This document shows, piece by piece, positions 36,186 through 47,892 of a stretch of 47,892 nt of DNA; position 1 is the stretch's first letter, and each line of letters starts with the position of its first letter. Location of the stretch: contig JADYYK010000240.1 in the NCBI GenBank assembly GCA_020853705.1, forward strand, positions 1 through 47,892. The letters are read 5' to 3'. The position numbers were made by a program, and so were the translations under genes. The notes under the pieces are model-generated. The model was given only the letters and a program-made list of their open reading frames with translations, did not search any database and was not told the origin of the DNA. This stretch comes from Deltaproteobacteria bacterium. Lineage in GTDB: Bacteria > Myxococcota_A > Polyangia > Haliangiales > JADYYK01.

Positions 36186-39100
36186 TCATGGAGCCTCTCC
36201 GCCGGCCTCGGAGAGCGCCTGACGCCGCTGCGCGCGGGCCGCGGCGCGCTCCTTGATTCCGAACAGCCATGCGTAGACGGTCGGCAGCACGAAGAGCGTG
36301 AGCAAGGTCGAGGTGATGAGCCCCCCGATGACCACCGTCGCCAGGGGCTTCTGGACCTCTGCTCCAGCGCCACGTGCGATGGCCATCGGGATGAAGCCGA
36401 GCGAGGCGACCAGCGCGGTGGTCAGCACCGCCCGTAGCCGTGCGCGCGCGCCATCGTAGGCCGCCACCTCTGCCGTGGCTCCGTCATCACGGCGGTGCTT
36501 GATGTACTCGATCAACACCAGGCCATTGAGGACGGCCACGCCGAACAGCGCGATGAAGCCGACGCCGGCCGAGATCGACAGCGGCAGGCCTCGGATGACG
36601 AGGGCGAAGATCCCACCGGTGATCGCGAACGGCACGTTGAGGAAGATGAGCGCCGCCAGGCCCACCGAGCCGTGCGACAGGTAGAGGAGCATGAAGATCA
36701 GGAAGAGCGCCGCCGGCACCACGATCATGAGGCGGCGGGAGGCCGCCTTGAGGTTCTCGAACTGGCCGCCCCACTCGCCGAAGTAGCCGGCAGGCACCAC
36801 GTCCGCCTTCTCGATGGCCTTCTCGGCGTCGCCCACGAAGCCGGCCAGGTCGCGACCGCGCACGTTGGCCTCGACCGTGATCCGCCGCCGCCCTGACTCG
36901 TGGCTGATCTGGGCCGGGCCGTCCTCGACCACGAGGGTCGCGAGCTGACCGAGTGGGATCATCTGCCCCCCCGGGGCCCGGACCTTCAGGCTGGAGAGCA
37001 ACTCGACGCGCTTGCGCGTCTCGGGCGCGAAGCGGACCTGGAGATCGAAGCGGCGCTGGCCCTCGAGGACGACTCCGGCATTGCGCCCGCCGATCGTCGA
37101 CACCACGTCGAGCACATCGCCGGCGTTGATGCCATAGCGGGCGATGGCGTGGCGGTCGATCTTGACCCGCAGCACCGGTAGCCCCGCGGTCTGCTCGGCC
37201 TTCACGTCGGCGGCGCCATCGATCCGCGACAGCACCGCCACGGCACGGTCGGCGGTCTGCTTGAGGACGTCGAGGTCGTCGCCGAAGATCTTGAAGGCGA
37301 CGTCGGAGCGCACGCCGGAGATGAGCTCGCTGACGCGGAGCTCGATGGGCTGCGAGTAGCTGAAGATGGAGCCCGGCAGGTTGCGCTTGAGCGCCTCGTC
37401 GAAGCGCGCGATGAGCCCCTCGCGCGTGCCGGCGGTCTTCCACTGAGAGTGCGGCTTGAGCATGACGAAGACGTCGGAGATCTCGACGCCCATTGGATCA
37501 GTGGCGATCTCGGCGCGGCCGGTCTTTGACACCACGGTGGTGACCTCGGGAAACTGCTTGAGGACCTTCTCCAGCAAGGTGGTCTGCCTGACCGACTCCT
37601 CGAGCGAGACGCTGGGCAGGCGCCAGGCCTGCAGCGCGATGGCCCCCTCGTCCAGGCGGGGCACGAACTCGGCACCCATGAAGGGGACCAGCGCGGCCGT
37701 CGCGGCGAGGAACAGCAGCGCGATCCCGACCGTCGCGACGCGCAGCCGCAGCGCCAGCCGGAGGATCGGCTCGTAGACCTTGCGCACCGCGGCGACGATG
37801 AAGCTCTCCTTCTCCGAGATGCGGCGGCCCAGGAACAGCGAGGCCAGCACCGGCATCAGGGTCAGCGACAGCACCATCGCGCCGGCCAGCGCGAACAGGA
37901 CGGTGAGCGCCATGGGGCGGAACATCTTCCCTTCGATCCCCGTGAGCGTGAGGATCGGGAGGTAGACGATCATGATGATGAGGCCGCCGAACATCGCCGG
38001 CTTGAGGACCTCCTTGCTCGCGACCAGCACGACCTCGATGCGCTCCTCGGGCGTCACCGCGCGGCCCAGCGCGTGTGAGCGTTCGGCGAGACGTCGGACC
38101 GAGTTCTCCAGGATGATGACTGCGCCATCCACGATGAGGCCGAAGTCGATGGCCCCGAGCGACATCAGGTTGCCCGAGACGCCCCACTCGCGCATGCCGA
38201 GGAAGGCCACCAGGAGGGACAGCGGGATGGCGCTGGCGACGATGAGCCCGGCGCGCAGGTTGCGCAGCATCAGGAAGAGCACGACGATGACGAGGAGACC
38301 GCCCTCGATCAGGCTGAACGCGACGGTGTTGACCGTCTTCTTGACCAGCTCGGCGCGGTCATAGAACGGCTCGATGGTGACGCCCAGCTTCTTCAAGGCC
38401 GGTCGCATCTCCTTGAGCGCCGCCTTGACGTCGATGACCACCTCGCGCGAGCTGGCGCCCATCAGCATCATCACGATCCCGGTGACGACCTCACCCCGGC
38501 CGTCGCGTGTCACCGCGCCCTGGCGGACCATGGGGGCGAAGGCCACGCTGCCCAGCTGCTTGACATAGATGGGGGTGCCATCGTCCGACGTCGTGACCAC
38601 GATGTCGCCGACGTCCTCCAGCGAGGTGATCAGCCCCTCGCCACGCACCAGGTACTGCTCACTGTTCTTCTCGATGTACGCGCCACCGGCGTTGGCGTTG
38701 TTGCGCTGCAGCGCCTCGAAGACCTCGTTGACCGCGACGTCGTACTTGGTCAGGCGCTCGGGATCGAGCTGAACCTCGTAGGTCTTGAGCTCGCCGCCGA
38801 AGGAGTTGATCTCGATGACGCCCTTGACCCGGCGCAGCCGCGGCGCGACCTCCCACTCCAGCAAGGTGCGCAGCTCCATCGGCGTCTTGCCCTCGCCGCG
38901 GACCTCGAACTGGAAGATCTCCCCGAGGCCTGTGGAGACCGGGCCCAGCTCGGGGTCGCCATAGCCCTCCGGGATCTCCTCGCGCGCGCCCTGGAGTCGT
39001 TCATTGACCAGCTGCCGCGCGCGCTGGATGTCGGTGCCGTCGACGAACACCACGGTCACGGCCGACAGTCCGAAGCGCGACACCGAGCGGACCTCCACCA

Positions 39101-39335
39101 GGCCAGGGAGGCCGCTCATGGACAGCTCGACCGGTGTGGTGACGAAGCGCTCGACCTCCTCCGGCCCCAGCGCCGGCGCCGAGGTCAGGACCTGGACCTG
39201 GACGTTGGTGACATCCGGGACGGCATCGATGGGGAGCGCAAGCATGGCCGACAGGCCGGTGCCGACCAGCACCACCGAGAGCAAGAGGACGATGGCGCGG
39301 TTGCGTAGGGACCAGCGGATGATGTTCTCGATCAT
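36186..39335 (-). CDS. czcA: CzcA-type heavy-metal RND efflux pump
   Basis: The 1049-residue inner-membrane pump has the HME-RND start MIENIIRWSLRNRAIVLLLS and PIDAVPDVTNVQVQVLTSAP. Twelve transmembrane helices and two large periplasmic loops follow the usual RND plan. The heavy-metal motif DFGLIVDGAVIILEN begins at ~397 in helix 4, with the Asp pair that marks Co/Zn/Cd exporters. The porter region has RAEIATDPMGVEISDVFVML, and GYFGEWGGQFENLKAASRRL is typical of CzcA/CusA. Length is normal. It is third in the czcCBA operon, 9 bp after czcB. It exports divalent cations from periplasm or cytoplasm through CzcB and CzcC by proton antiport. Confidence 0.93.
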   Translation of the reverse strand: MIENIIRWSLRNRAIVLLLSVVLVGTGLSAMLALPIDAVPDVTNVQVQVLTSAPALGPEEVERFVTTPVELSMSGLPGLVEVRSVSRFGLSAVTVVFVDGTDIQRARQLVNERLQGAREEIPEGYGDPELGPVSTGLGEIFQFEVRGEGKTPMELRTLLEWEVAPRLRRVKGVIEINSFGGELKTYEVQLDPERLTKYDVAVNEVFEALQRNNANAGGAYIEKNSEQYLVRGEGLITSLEDVGDIVVTTSDDGTPIYVKQLGSVAFAPMVRQGAVTRDGRGEVVTGIVMMLMGASSREVVIDVKAALKEMRPALKKLGVTIEPFYDRAELVKKTVNTVAFSLIEGGLLVIVVLFLMLRNLRAGLIVASAIPLSLLVAFLGMREWGVSGNLMSLGAIDFGLIVDGAVIILENSVRRLAERSHALGRAVTPEERIEVVLVASKEVLKPAMFGGLIIMIVYLPILTLTGIEGKMFRPMALTVLFALAGAMVLSLTLMPVLASLFLGRRISEKESFIVAAVRKVYEPILRLALRLRVATVGIALLFLAATAALVPFMGAEFVPRLDEGAIALQAWRLPSVSLEESVRQTTLLEKVLKQFPEVTTVVSKTGRAEIATDPMGVEISDVFVMLKPHSQWKTAGTREGLIARFDEALKRNLPGSIFSYSQPIELRVSELISGVRSDVAFKIFGDDLDVLKQTADRAVAVLSRIDGAADVKAEQTAGLPVLRVKIDRHAIARYGINAGDVLDVVSTIGGRNAGVVLEGQRRFDLQVRFAPETRKRVELLSSLKVRAPGGQMIPLGQLATLVVEDGPAQISHESGRRRITVEANVRGRDLAGFVGDAEKAIEKADVVPAGYFGEWGGQFENLKAASRRLMIVVPAALFLIFMLLYLSHGSVGLAALIFLNVPFAITGGIFALVIRGLPLSISAGVGFIALFGVAVLNGLVLIEYIKHRRDDGATAEVAAYDGARARLRAVLTTALVASLGFIPMAIARGAGAEVQKPLATVVIGGLITSTLLTLFVLPTVYAWLFGIKERAAARAQRRQALSEAGGEAP

Positions 39336-39344
39336 GTCGGCTCC

Positions 39345-40544
39345 CTAGTGCTCGTGGCCGCCGCCGAGCTCGGACTTCTTGAGCTCGGACTTGATGAGGA
39401 AGGAGCCGGTGGTCACGATGGTCTCGCCCTCCTTGAGGCCATCGAGGATCTCGGTGAGGTCGCCGAAGGAGCGACCGACCTTGACCTTGACGGCCACGAA
39501 CTCGCGTTCACCCCGCGGCAAGAAGACCAGCTGGGCATCGCCGTCACGCTGCACGGCAGCGGCCGGCACCACGACCGTGCTGCGCGCCTCCCCGGTGGTC
39601 CCGGCCAGGGTCACGTTCGCGAACATGCCGGGCTTGAGACGCCCGTCGGGGTTGTCGAGCGCGACCCGCAGCTTGATGGTGCGGGTCTTGGGCTCGACCA
39701 TGGCGCCGATGTTGGTGACCTTGCCCTTGAAGGTCTCGCCGGGATAGGCCGGGATGCGCACCTCGACGAGCTGCTCCAGGCTCACCTGGGCCAGGTCCTG
39801 CTCGTAGATGTCGACCAGGATCCACACCTGCTGCGCGTTCATGACGATGAACATGGTGTCGGACGGCGTCACGACCTGGCCCAGCGTGACCTGCCGCTCC
39901 ACGACCACGCCCGAGATGGGGGAGACGATGGCCATGCTGGAGCTGTAGTGGCCGTCGACCTTGAGCAGCGCGAGCTGGGCGTCGCTGACACCGACCGCGT
40001 GCAGCCGGTTCTCGGCGGCCTCCTTCTCGGCTCGCGCCTTGACGGCCGCAGCCTCGGCCTCGCGCCAGTCACGCTCGGAGGAGATCTTCTTCTCGAACAG
40101 CGTCTTCTCGCGGTCGGCGGTCTCGCGTGTCACCTTGGCCATCGCCAGCGCCGCGAGGTAGTCAGCCTTGGCGCTCCCCAGCGCCGACGACTCCACGATG
40201 GCGATCAGCTTGCCGGCGATCACGTTGTCGCCCACACCGGCCTTGAGCGTGGTGACCCGGCCCTCGAGGCGCGCCCCGATGCGGGCGATGCCATCGGCGG
40301 CCGGCTCGATCTGCGCGGTCGCCTCGATGAGGCCGGCCTGGCTGCGCCGCTCCACGCCCGCGGTCCCGATGTTGGCGTTGGTGACCTGCTCCGGCGTCAG
40401 CTGCACGACGCCCGGCTCGCGTTCTTCGTGCTCGTCGTGCTCGTCGCCGTGACCCCCCTCCTTCTCGGCGTGGCTCTCGCTGTCCTTCTTCTTGCATCCC
40501 GCCATCGCGCACAGCAGCGCGAGGCCGATCACGAAGCTCTTCAT
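39345..40544 (-). CDS. czcB: CzcB-type membrane-fusion lipoprotein
   Basis: The 399-residue adaptor has a lipoprotein signal (GLALLCAMAGC). A His/Glu-rich metal-binding stretch (SHAEKEGGHGDEHDEHEER) follows, then the CzcB core: barrel-sandwich halves (RIGARLEGRVTTLKAGVGDN and ISGVVVERQVTLGQVVTPSD), a helical hairpin (SALGSAKADYLAALAMAKVT), beta-barrel (WILVDIYEQDLAQVSLEQLV) and membrane-proximal domain (GRSFGDLTEILDGLKEGETI). The C terminus also ends with His (GGGHEH). The His-rich segment may deliver metal to CzcA. The ATG overlaps the czcC stop (ATGA). Confidence 0.92.
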   Translation of the reverse strand: MKSFVIGLALLCAMAGCKKKDSESHAEKEGGHGDEHDEHEEREPGVVQLTPEQVTNANIGTAGVERRSQAGLIEATAQIEPAADGIARIGARLEGRVTTLKAGVGDNVIAGKLIAIVESSALGSAKADYLAALAMAKVTRETADREKTLFEKKISSERDWREAEAAAVKARAEKEAAENRLHAVGVSDAQLALLKVDGHYSSSMAIVSPISGVVVERQVTLGQVVTPSDTMFIVMNAQQVWILVDIYEQDLAQVSLEQLVEVRIPAYPGETFKGKVTNIGAMVEPKTRTIKLRVALDNPDGRLKPGMFANVTLAGTTGEARSTVVVPAAAVQRDGDAQLVFLPRGEREFVAVKVKVGRSFGDLTEILDGLKEGETIVTTGSFLIKSELKKSELGGGHEH

Positions 40545-41788
40545 GGCTGCTCCTCCACGGATGCGCCCATCGCCGTCTCCAGGGCGAAGCGGGCATCGGT
40601 CGCCTCTTCCAGCGCGTCGAGTCGCGCCAGCACGGTGTCGAACAGATCGCGGCGCACGACGTTGAACTCGAAGATGCCGATCTTCCCGGTCTGCAGGGAT
40701 TGCCTCGCCAGGTCGAGGTTCGCGTCGAGCGCCTCGACGACCTCGCGAGCGAACACACCGACGGACTCGCGTGCCTGGACGTAGCCGCGGTAGCTGCCAC
40801 GCACGTCACGGTCACGCTCACGCTGCGCCACAGCGGTGACGAGTCGAGCGCGGGCGAGGCTCGCCGAGGCCGCCATGCGCCCCCCCTTGTTGCGGTTCAA
40901 GAGCGGGATCGGGATGGCGACGCCGATCATGCCGACGTGGGTGCCCTCGCTGCGACCGTAGGTCAGGCTGAGGGTCAGGTCGGGGGTCGCGAGCGCGCCC
41001 GCCAGCGCAGCCTCGCCCTTGGCGGCCGCTTGATCGTGCACGAAGGCCACCACGTCTCCCCGGCGTCGAGCCGCCTGGCGCAGGGCGCCGGCCTCATCGA
41101 CCCCCGGCGTCGGCAGCTCGACCACGTCCGTGGCAGGTTCGATGACCGCGCCGGCTGGAGCCGCCACCGCGGCGGCGAGCTCCGAGAGGGCGAGCACATA
41201 GCGCCGCTCCGCGTTGACTCGCTCATGGCGGGCTCGCCCTACGGACGCGCCCGCGACGTTGACCTCGAGCTGGGTGCCAGCGCCGAGCCGGAGCCGGTCG
41301 TCGGCGGCGGCCTTGACCTCGAGCGCGACCTGCTCCCCGGCGGTGTCGGCCGCCAGCCGCTGGCGCGCGATGACCGCGAGGTTGTAGGCGCGTCGTGCGC
41401 GTGCTGCCGCGCGCTCGCGCTGGTAGCCGAGCCGGGCGCTCGCTGCCGCCTGGTGGGCCCTCGCGGCCGCCGTCCGCTTGTCGCGCTTGCCCCCGAGCTC
41501 GAAGGTCTGGCTCAGGGAGACCTCGTAGTCGAGCACCGTCTGCCCGCCGCCGTAGGCCGGCCCCGCGGCGATGCTGACCTCGGGGTTGAAGCTGCGCGAG
41601 CGTGCCGCCACCGTCTGGCCCGCCGCGACGTCGACATCTACCTCGGCGACTGCGACGTCGCCTGCCCGCGCACGCGCGCGTTGCACCGCATCCTGCATCG
41701 TGATGGTCTCCGCACGGGTCGGGCGAGCTGCTGCCACGGCAAGCAGCGCACACGCGATACCCCGCGCGACGTTGTGTCGTCTGCGCAT
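40541..41788 (-). CDS. czcC: CzcC-type outer-membrane efflux channel
   Basis: The 415-residue protein has a signal peptide (ARGIACALLAVAAARPTRAE). Two outer-membrane efflux (TolC-like) repeats follow, made of long amphipathic helices: VQRARARAGDVAVAEVDVDV and QTFELGGKRDKRTAAARAHQ in the first half, and IGVAIPIPLLNRNKGGRMAA and LDANLDLARQSLQTGKIGIF in the second. The IPIPLLNRNKG motif is characteristic of the CzcC/OEP family. GGAGAGAG precedes ATG 41788 by 4 nt. It is first of the czcCBA genes and follows a small secreted His/Cys protein by 55 bp. Confidence 0.92.
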   Translation of the reverse strand: MRRRHNVARGIACALLAVAAARPTRAETITMQDAVQRARARAGDVAVAEVDVDVAAGQTVAARSRSFNPEVSIAAGPAYGGGQTVLDYEVSLSQTFELGGKRDKRTAAARAHQAAASARLGYQRERAAARARRAYNLAVIARQRLAADTAGEQVALEVKAAADDRLRLGAGTQLEVNVAGASVGRARHERVNAERRYVLALSELAAAVAAPAGAVIEPATDVVELPTPGVDEAGALRQAARRRGDVVAFVHDQAAAKGEAALAGALATPDLTLSLTYGRSEGTHVGMIGVAIPIPLLNRNKGGRMAASASLARARLVTAVAQRERDRDVRGSYRGYVQARESVGVFAREVVEALDANLDLARQSLQTGKIGIFEFNVVRRDLFDTVLARLDALEEATDARFALETAMGASVEEQP

Positions 41789-41843
41789 GGATCTCTCTCC
41801 TGCGACGCCAAGGCGTCGCGAGCTGGGGGAAGAACGAGAGAGA

Positions 41844-42173
41844 TCAGCCGATCGGAGGACGGTGCGGCGGCGCTTGAGCGGAGCGGCCGGGACTACCCAG
41901 AATGGCGACTGCTGCGGTCGTTGCCGCCGGACCGAGCTGATTGGAGAGCGTCGTGCGCGCTGCCACCGTCGACGTCAACCCGGCGTGACAGCCACAGGAG
42001 TGGAGCAAGGCAGAACAACCATGCTCGGGATCGCTGGCGCCGTGCGTCTGTGCGCTGGCAGGGCTGTGCGCTGCATCCCCATGCACCAGCAGATGCGCAG
42101 CCCACTCGACCAGCTCTGGAGCCGACGGCGCCAGAGCGAGCAGCAGGACGAATGTGACGATCCGTGTGCGCAC
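41844..42173 (-). CDS. Small secreted His/Cys-rich protein at head of czc operon
   Basis: The 109-residue protein has a hydrophobic start (IVTFVLLLALAPSAPELVEW), then His at HLLVHGDAAHSP and the metal-ligand-like motif DPEHGCSALLHSCGCHAG (three His and four Cys/His positions). The tail is Pro/His-rich. Small proteins of this kind, with an E-H-G-C ... C-x-C-H pattern, occur before czc genes and are candidate periplasmic metal sensors or carriers. The only start is GTG 42173, which has no spaced ribosome site and sits ~10 nt after a predicted -10, suggesting leaderless translation. Confidence 0.7.
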   Translation of the reverse strand: MRTRIVTFVLLLALAPSAPELVEWAAHLLVHGDAAHSPASAQTHGASDPEHGCSALLHSCGCHAGLTSTVAARTTLSNQLGPAATTAAVAILGSPGRSAQAPPHRPPIG

Positions 42174-42181
42174 CTTTTGCG

Positions 42182-42210
42182 CAATATGGCAGGTCCTCCC
42201 GACCTGTCAA
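42182..42210 (-). promoter_or_regulatory. czc promoter with dyad between -35 and -10 (MerR-like layout)
   Basis: On the minus strand: TTGACA (42210-42205) as -35, then an inverted repeat CAGGTC-GGGAG-GACCTG (42206-42190) in the spacer, then CATATT or ATATTG (42188-42182) as -10, at 16-17 nt. A dyad centred between the promoter boxes is the operator arrangement of MerR-family metal regulators, although those usually have 19-20 nt spacers. No merR gene is in the window. The rest of the 183-bp gap to 42357 has no other clear element. Confidence 0.6.
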
Positions 42211-42356
42211 CAGGCGCACCCCTACGGACTCTGGTGGCGCCCGTCGAGCAGCTCGTGATCGTTGGTGAATTCCGAGCGCTGGGCGCGGGCTGCCCGGTCA
42301 CCCGTGGCAGGAACATGTCTTGACCCGCCGCCGCCCACCCCGCACAGCTAGAGTCG

Positions 42357-42686
42357 ATGTCCCATCTCACCCCAGATCGCTCCGATCGCTACGGCTCCAG
42401 CCCCAGCACCGACACCGGCCCCCTCGAGCTGCGCCACCAGCGCGGCACCCCGCAGTACTACCTGTGTGGCCGCCAGGTCCCCGACGGCGCCGCCATCGAG
42501 CTGTCGCTGCCCAACGGCCAGTGGCTGGCCGGCACCTACGAGTGGGATGGCCACGAGTCGCGCTGGCCCAACCTGCGCTTCCGCATCGGCGGCCCGTGGG
42601 AGCGCGACAAGGCCCCCGATCAGCAGCCGTCCATGGTCGCCCGCCTGGCCCCGGGCGGCCTGATGCGCTGGTCCCGCGGCGGCTGA
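42357..42686 (+). CDS. Small protein of unknown function
   Basis: The 109-residue product (MSHLTPDRSDRYGSSPSTDT) has a compact beta-rich middle: LRHQRGTPQYYLCGRQVPDG, AIELSLPNGQWLAGTYEWDG and HESRWPNLRFRIGGPWERD. This looks like a small barrel-type domain. No signal peptide or membrane helix. Its 3' end overlaps the convergent kinase gene by 67 bp. Conserved-looking aromatic and Gly positions favour a real gene; I do not recognise the family. Confidence 0.6.
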   Translation: MSHLTPDRSDRYGSSPSTDTGPLELRHQRGTPQYYLCGRQVPDGAAIELSLPNGQWLAGTYEWDGHESRWPNLRFRIGGPWERDKAPDQQPSMVARLAPGGLMRWSRGG

Positions 42687-44238
42687 GCCGCCTCGCGTGG
42701 CAGCACCGTGGTGAAGGTCGACCCCGCACCGGGGTGACTCTCGACCGTGACCCCGCCACCATGCGCGGCCACGATCTCGCGCACGATGTACAGGCCCATG
42801 CCCAGGCCGCCCTGGTGGCGCTGCGGCGCCAGCCGCTCGAAGCGCTGGAACACCCGCGGCAGGTCCTTGGCCTCGATGCCGATGCCATGGTCCTGCACCA
42901 CCAGGCGCGCGCTGCCCCCGGCGCCGCCGTCGTCGCCGCCCTCGTCGACCGCGACGCGGATCGGCTTGCCCGCGCCATAGCGGATGGCGTTCGACACCAG
43001 GTTGGTGACCACCTGCTCGAGGCGCAGGCGGTCCCAGCGCCCCTCGCTGGCGTGCAGCGACAGCTCCACCGCGCAGCCGGCGCGGGCCGCCTCGTCACGC
43101 ATGCGCTCGACGACCTCGCGGGTGACCAGCGCCAGATCGAGCTGCTCCAGCTCCAGCTGCAGGTGACCGCTGGTGATGCGCGACAGATCGAGCAGGTTGT
43201 CGACCAGCCGGGTCAGGCGCTGGGTCTGGCGCAGCGCGGCCGCCATCTTGTCGCGCGGCGCCGTCGGTGCCACCCGCTCCAGGTTCTGCAGGTTGAGCTG
43301 CAGCGCCGTGAGCGGCGTGCGCAGCTCGTGCGAGGCGATCGACAGGAAGTCGTCGCGGGCCTGGATGGCCAGCTGGGCCAGGCGGCGCGCCGCCTCCGAC
43401 TGCTCGTGGGCGTGCTTGAGGTCGTCGCAGTCGGTGTAGGTGCCCAGCCACGAGGTCACCGCCCCGGTGGCGTCGAGCTCGCGCACCACCCGGCACAGGT
43501 GCCAGCGCGGGCGGCCGTCGCGGCCCAGCAGGCGACACTCGGCCTGGTACACGTCGGCGTGGCCCAGCGCCTCGCGCCAGGCCTCGGCGTGGCGCTCGCG
43601 ATCCTCCGCGTCGACCGCGTTCAGCCAGCCCCAGCCCACCGAGGCCGGACCGTCGAGGCCGGTGTACTCGAACCAGCGCCGGTTGAAGTAGTCGGCGCCG
43701 CCATCGGGCCCCGCCGTCCACACGATCTGCGGGATGGCCTCGGCCAGGTTGCGGTAGCGCCGCTCGCTGGCCAGGCGCAGCTCGCCCAGCTCCAGGGCGC
43801 GCTCGCGCCGGTCGGCCACGCGCAGCTCCTCGGCCTGGCGCGCGATGCGCAGGTCCTTGCGGAACAGCTCGACGAAGACCGCGACCTTGGCGCGCAGGAG
43901 GTCGCGATCGATGGGCTTGTGCAGGTAGTCGACCGCGCCCACCGAGTAGGCCCGGTAGATGAAGCGCGGGTCGGTCCCTGCCGCGGTCAGGAAGACGATC
44001 GGCGTGTCGCGCGAGCGCTCGCGCCCCTTGATGATGCTGGCGACCTCGAAGCCGTTCATGTCGGGCAGCCGCACATCGAGCAAGATCAGCGCGAACTGGC
44101 GCTCCAGCACCTGCTTGAGCGCCTCGGCCCCCGACGCCGCAGTGACGATGTCATAGCCGCGATCGGCCAGCAGGCCGCGCACGGTCAGGACGTCCTGGGG
44201 CCGGTCGTCGACCAGCAGGATGGGCGAGTTGTGCGGCA

Positions 44239-44239
<1 letters not shown>
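42620..44239 (-). CDS. REC-PAS-HisKA-HATPase hybrid kinase
   Basis: The 539-residue cytoplasmic protein starts with a receiver domain (VDDRPQDV, phospho-Asp ~55 in LLDVRLPDMNG, VFLTAAG, Lys in YLHKPI). A short coiled coil follows, then a PAS domain with PAC (IPQIVWTAGPDGGADYFNRR, AVTSWLGTYTDCDDLK). HisKA carries His ~304 in SIASHELRTPLTALQ; HATPase has NLVSNAIRYG, DHGIGI and GLGMGLYIVREIV. The N-terminal receiver probably gates the kinase after phosphotransfer from another kinase. The ATG overlaps the stop of the upstream giant hybrid kinase (TGATG), making that its likely partner. The last ~30 residues are Arg/Pro-rich. Confidence 0.92.

Positions 44240-47892
<3,653 letters not shown>

Overview
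The window is uniformly very GC-rich, densely packed and almost promoterless between genes. Three things point to a myxobacterium (Myxococcota; Haliangium/Kofleria-like is a guess): a probable MYXO-CTERM sorting tail, many secreted or lipoproteins with low-complexity tails, and very large hybrid histidine kinases. No rRNA, tRNA, CRISPR array, transposase or phage gene was seen. No stretch longer than 300 bases lacks a gene or gene remnant.

Region 1 (1-14.3 kb) is the most unusual part. After the 3' end of an HNH nuclease gene comes a leftward operon: a DUF4157 protein with a second zinc-protease motif, a CpXC protein and a secreted protein. A divergent gene encodes a protein that resembles only the N-terminal part of the AAA+ ATPases of extracellular contractile injection systems (eCIS). 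A two-component operon with an SPFH/flotillin-like membrane protein follows. Then, rightward, come an acidic protein, a full eCIS-type AAA+ ATPase, an 899-residue protein with six glycine-zipper repeats, and a YbjN/secretion-chaperone-like protein. The response-regulator promoter and the ATPase promoter share an 11-bp tandem repeat typical of OmpR/PhoB-family sites, which ties the cluster together. No sheath, tube or baseplate gene is present here, so this is a candidate undescribed eCIS-related or membrane-acting system.

Region 2 (14.3-22.5 kb) holds secreted proteins: a MYXO-CTERM adhesin-like protein, a Cys-rich protein, a lipoprotein and a YCF48-type beta-propeller. It also holds a small membrane protein coupled to a persulfide dioxygenase-rhodanese fusion, and a GFA-family protein. 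Region 3 (22.5-27 kb) is a MacAB-type ABC operon with one ATPase, two different permeases and one adaptor, flanked by GAGNNC hexanucleotide arrays. Region 4 (27-33.1 kb) has a methyltransferase, a broken ParE-type toxin-antitoxin remnant lying between duplicated methyltransferase tails, a GNAT acetyltransferase, a thioesterase-DedA pair, and an ArsB/NhaD-type permease with a redoxin-like lipoprotein lacking one active-site cysteine.

Region 5 (33.2-42.3 kb) is a divalent-metal resistance locus. It has a P1B-type ATPase, a convergent lipoprotein, CzcCBA-type RND efflux and a small His/Cys-rich secreted protein. The promoter has a dyad between -35 and -10, as in MerR-controlled promoters. Region 6 (42.3 kb to the right edge) has a small unknown protein and two translationally coupled multidomain kinases: a REC-PAS-HisKA-HATPase protein, and a giant HAMP-repeat-GAF-kinase-triple-REC protein that runs off the window.
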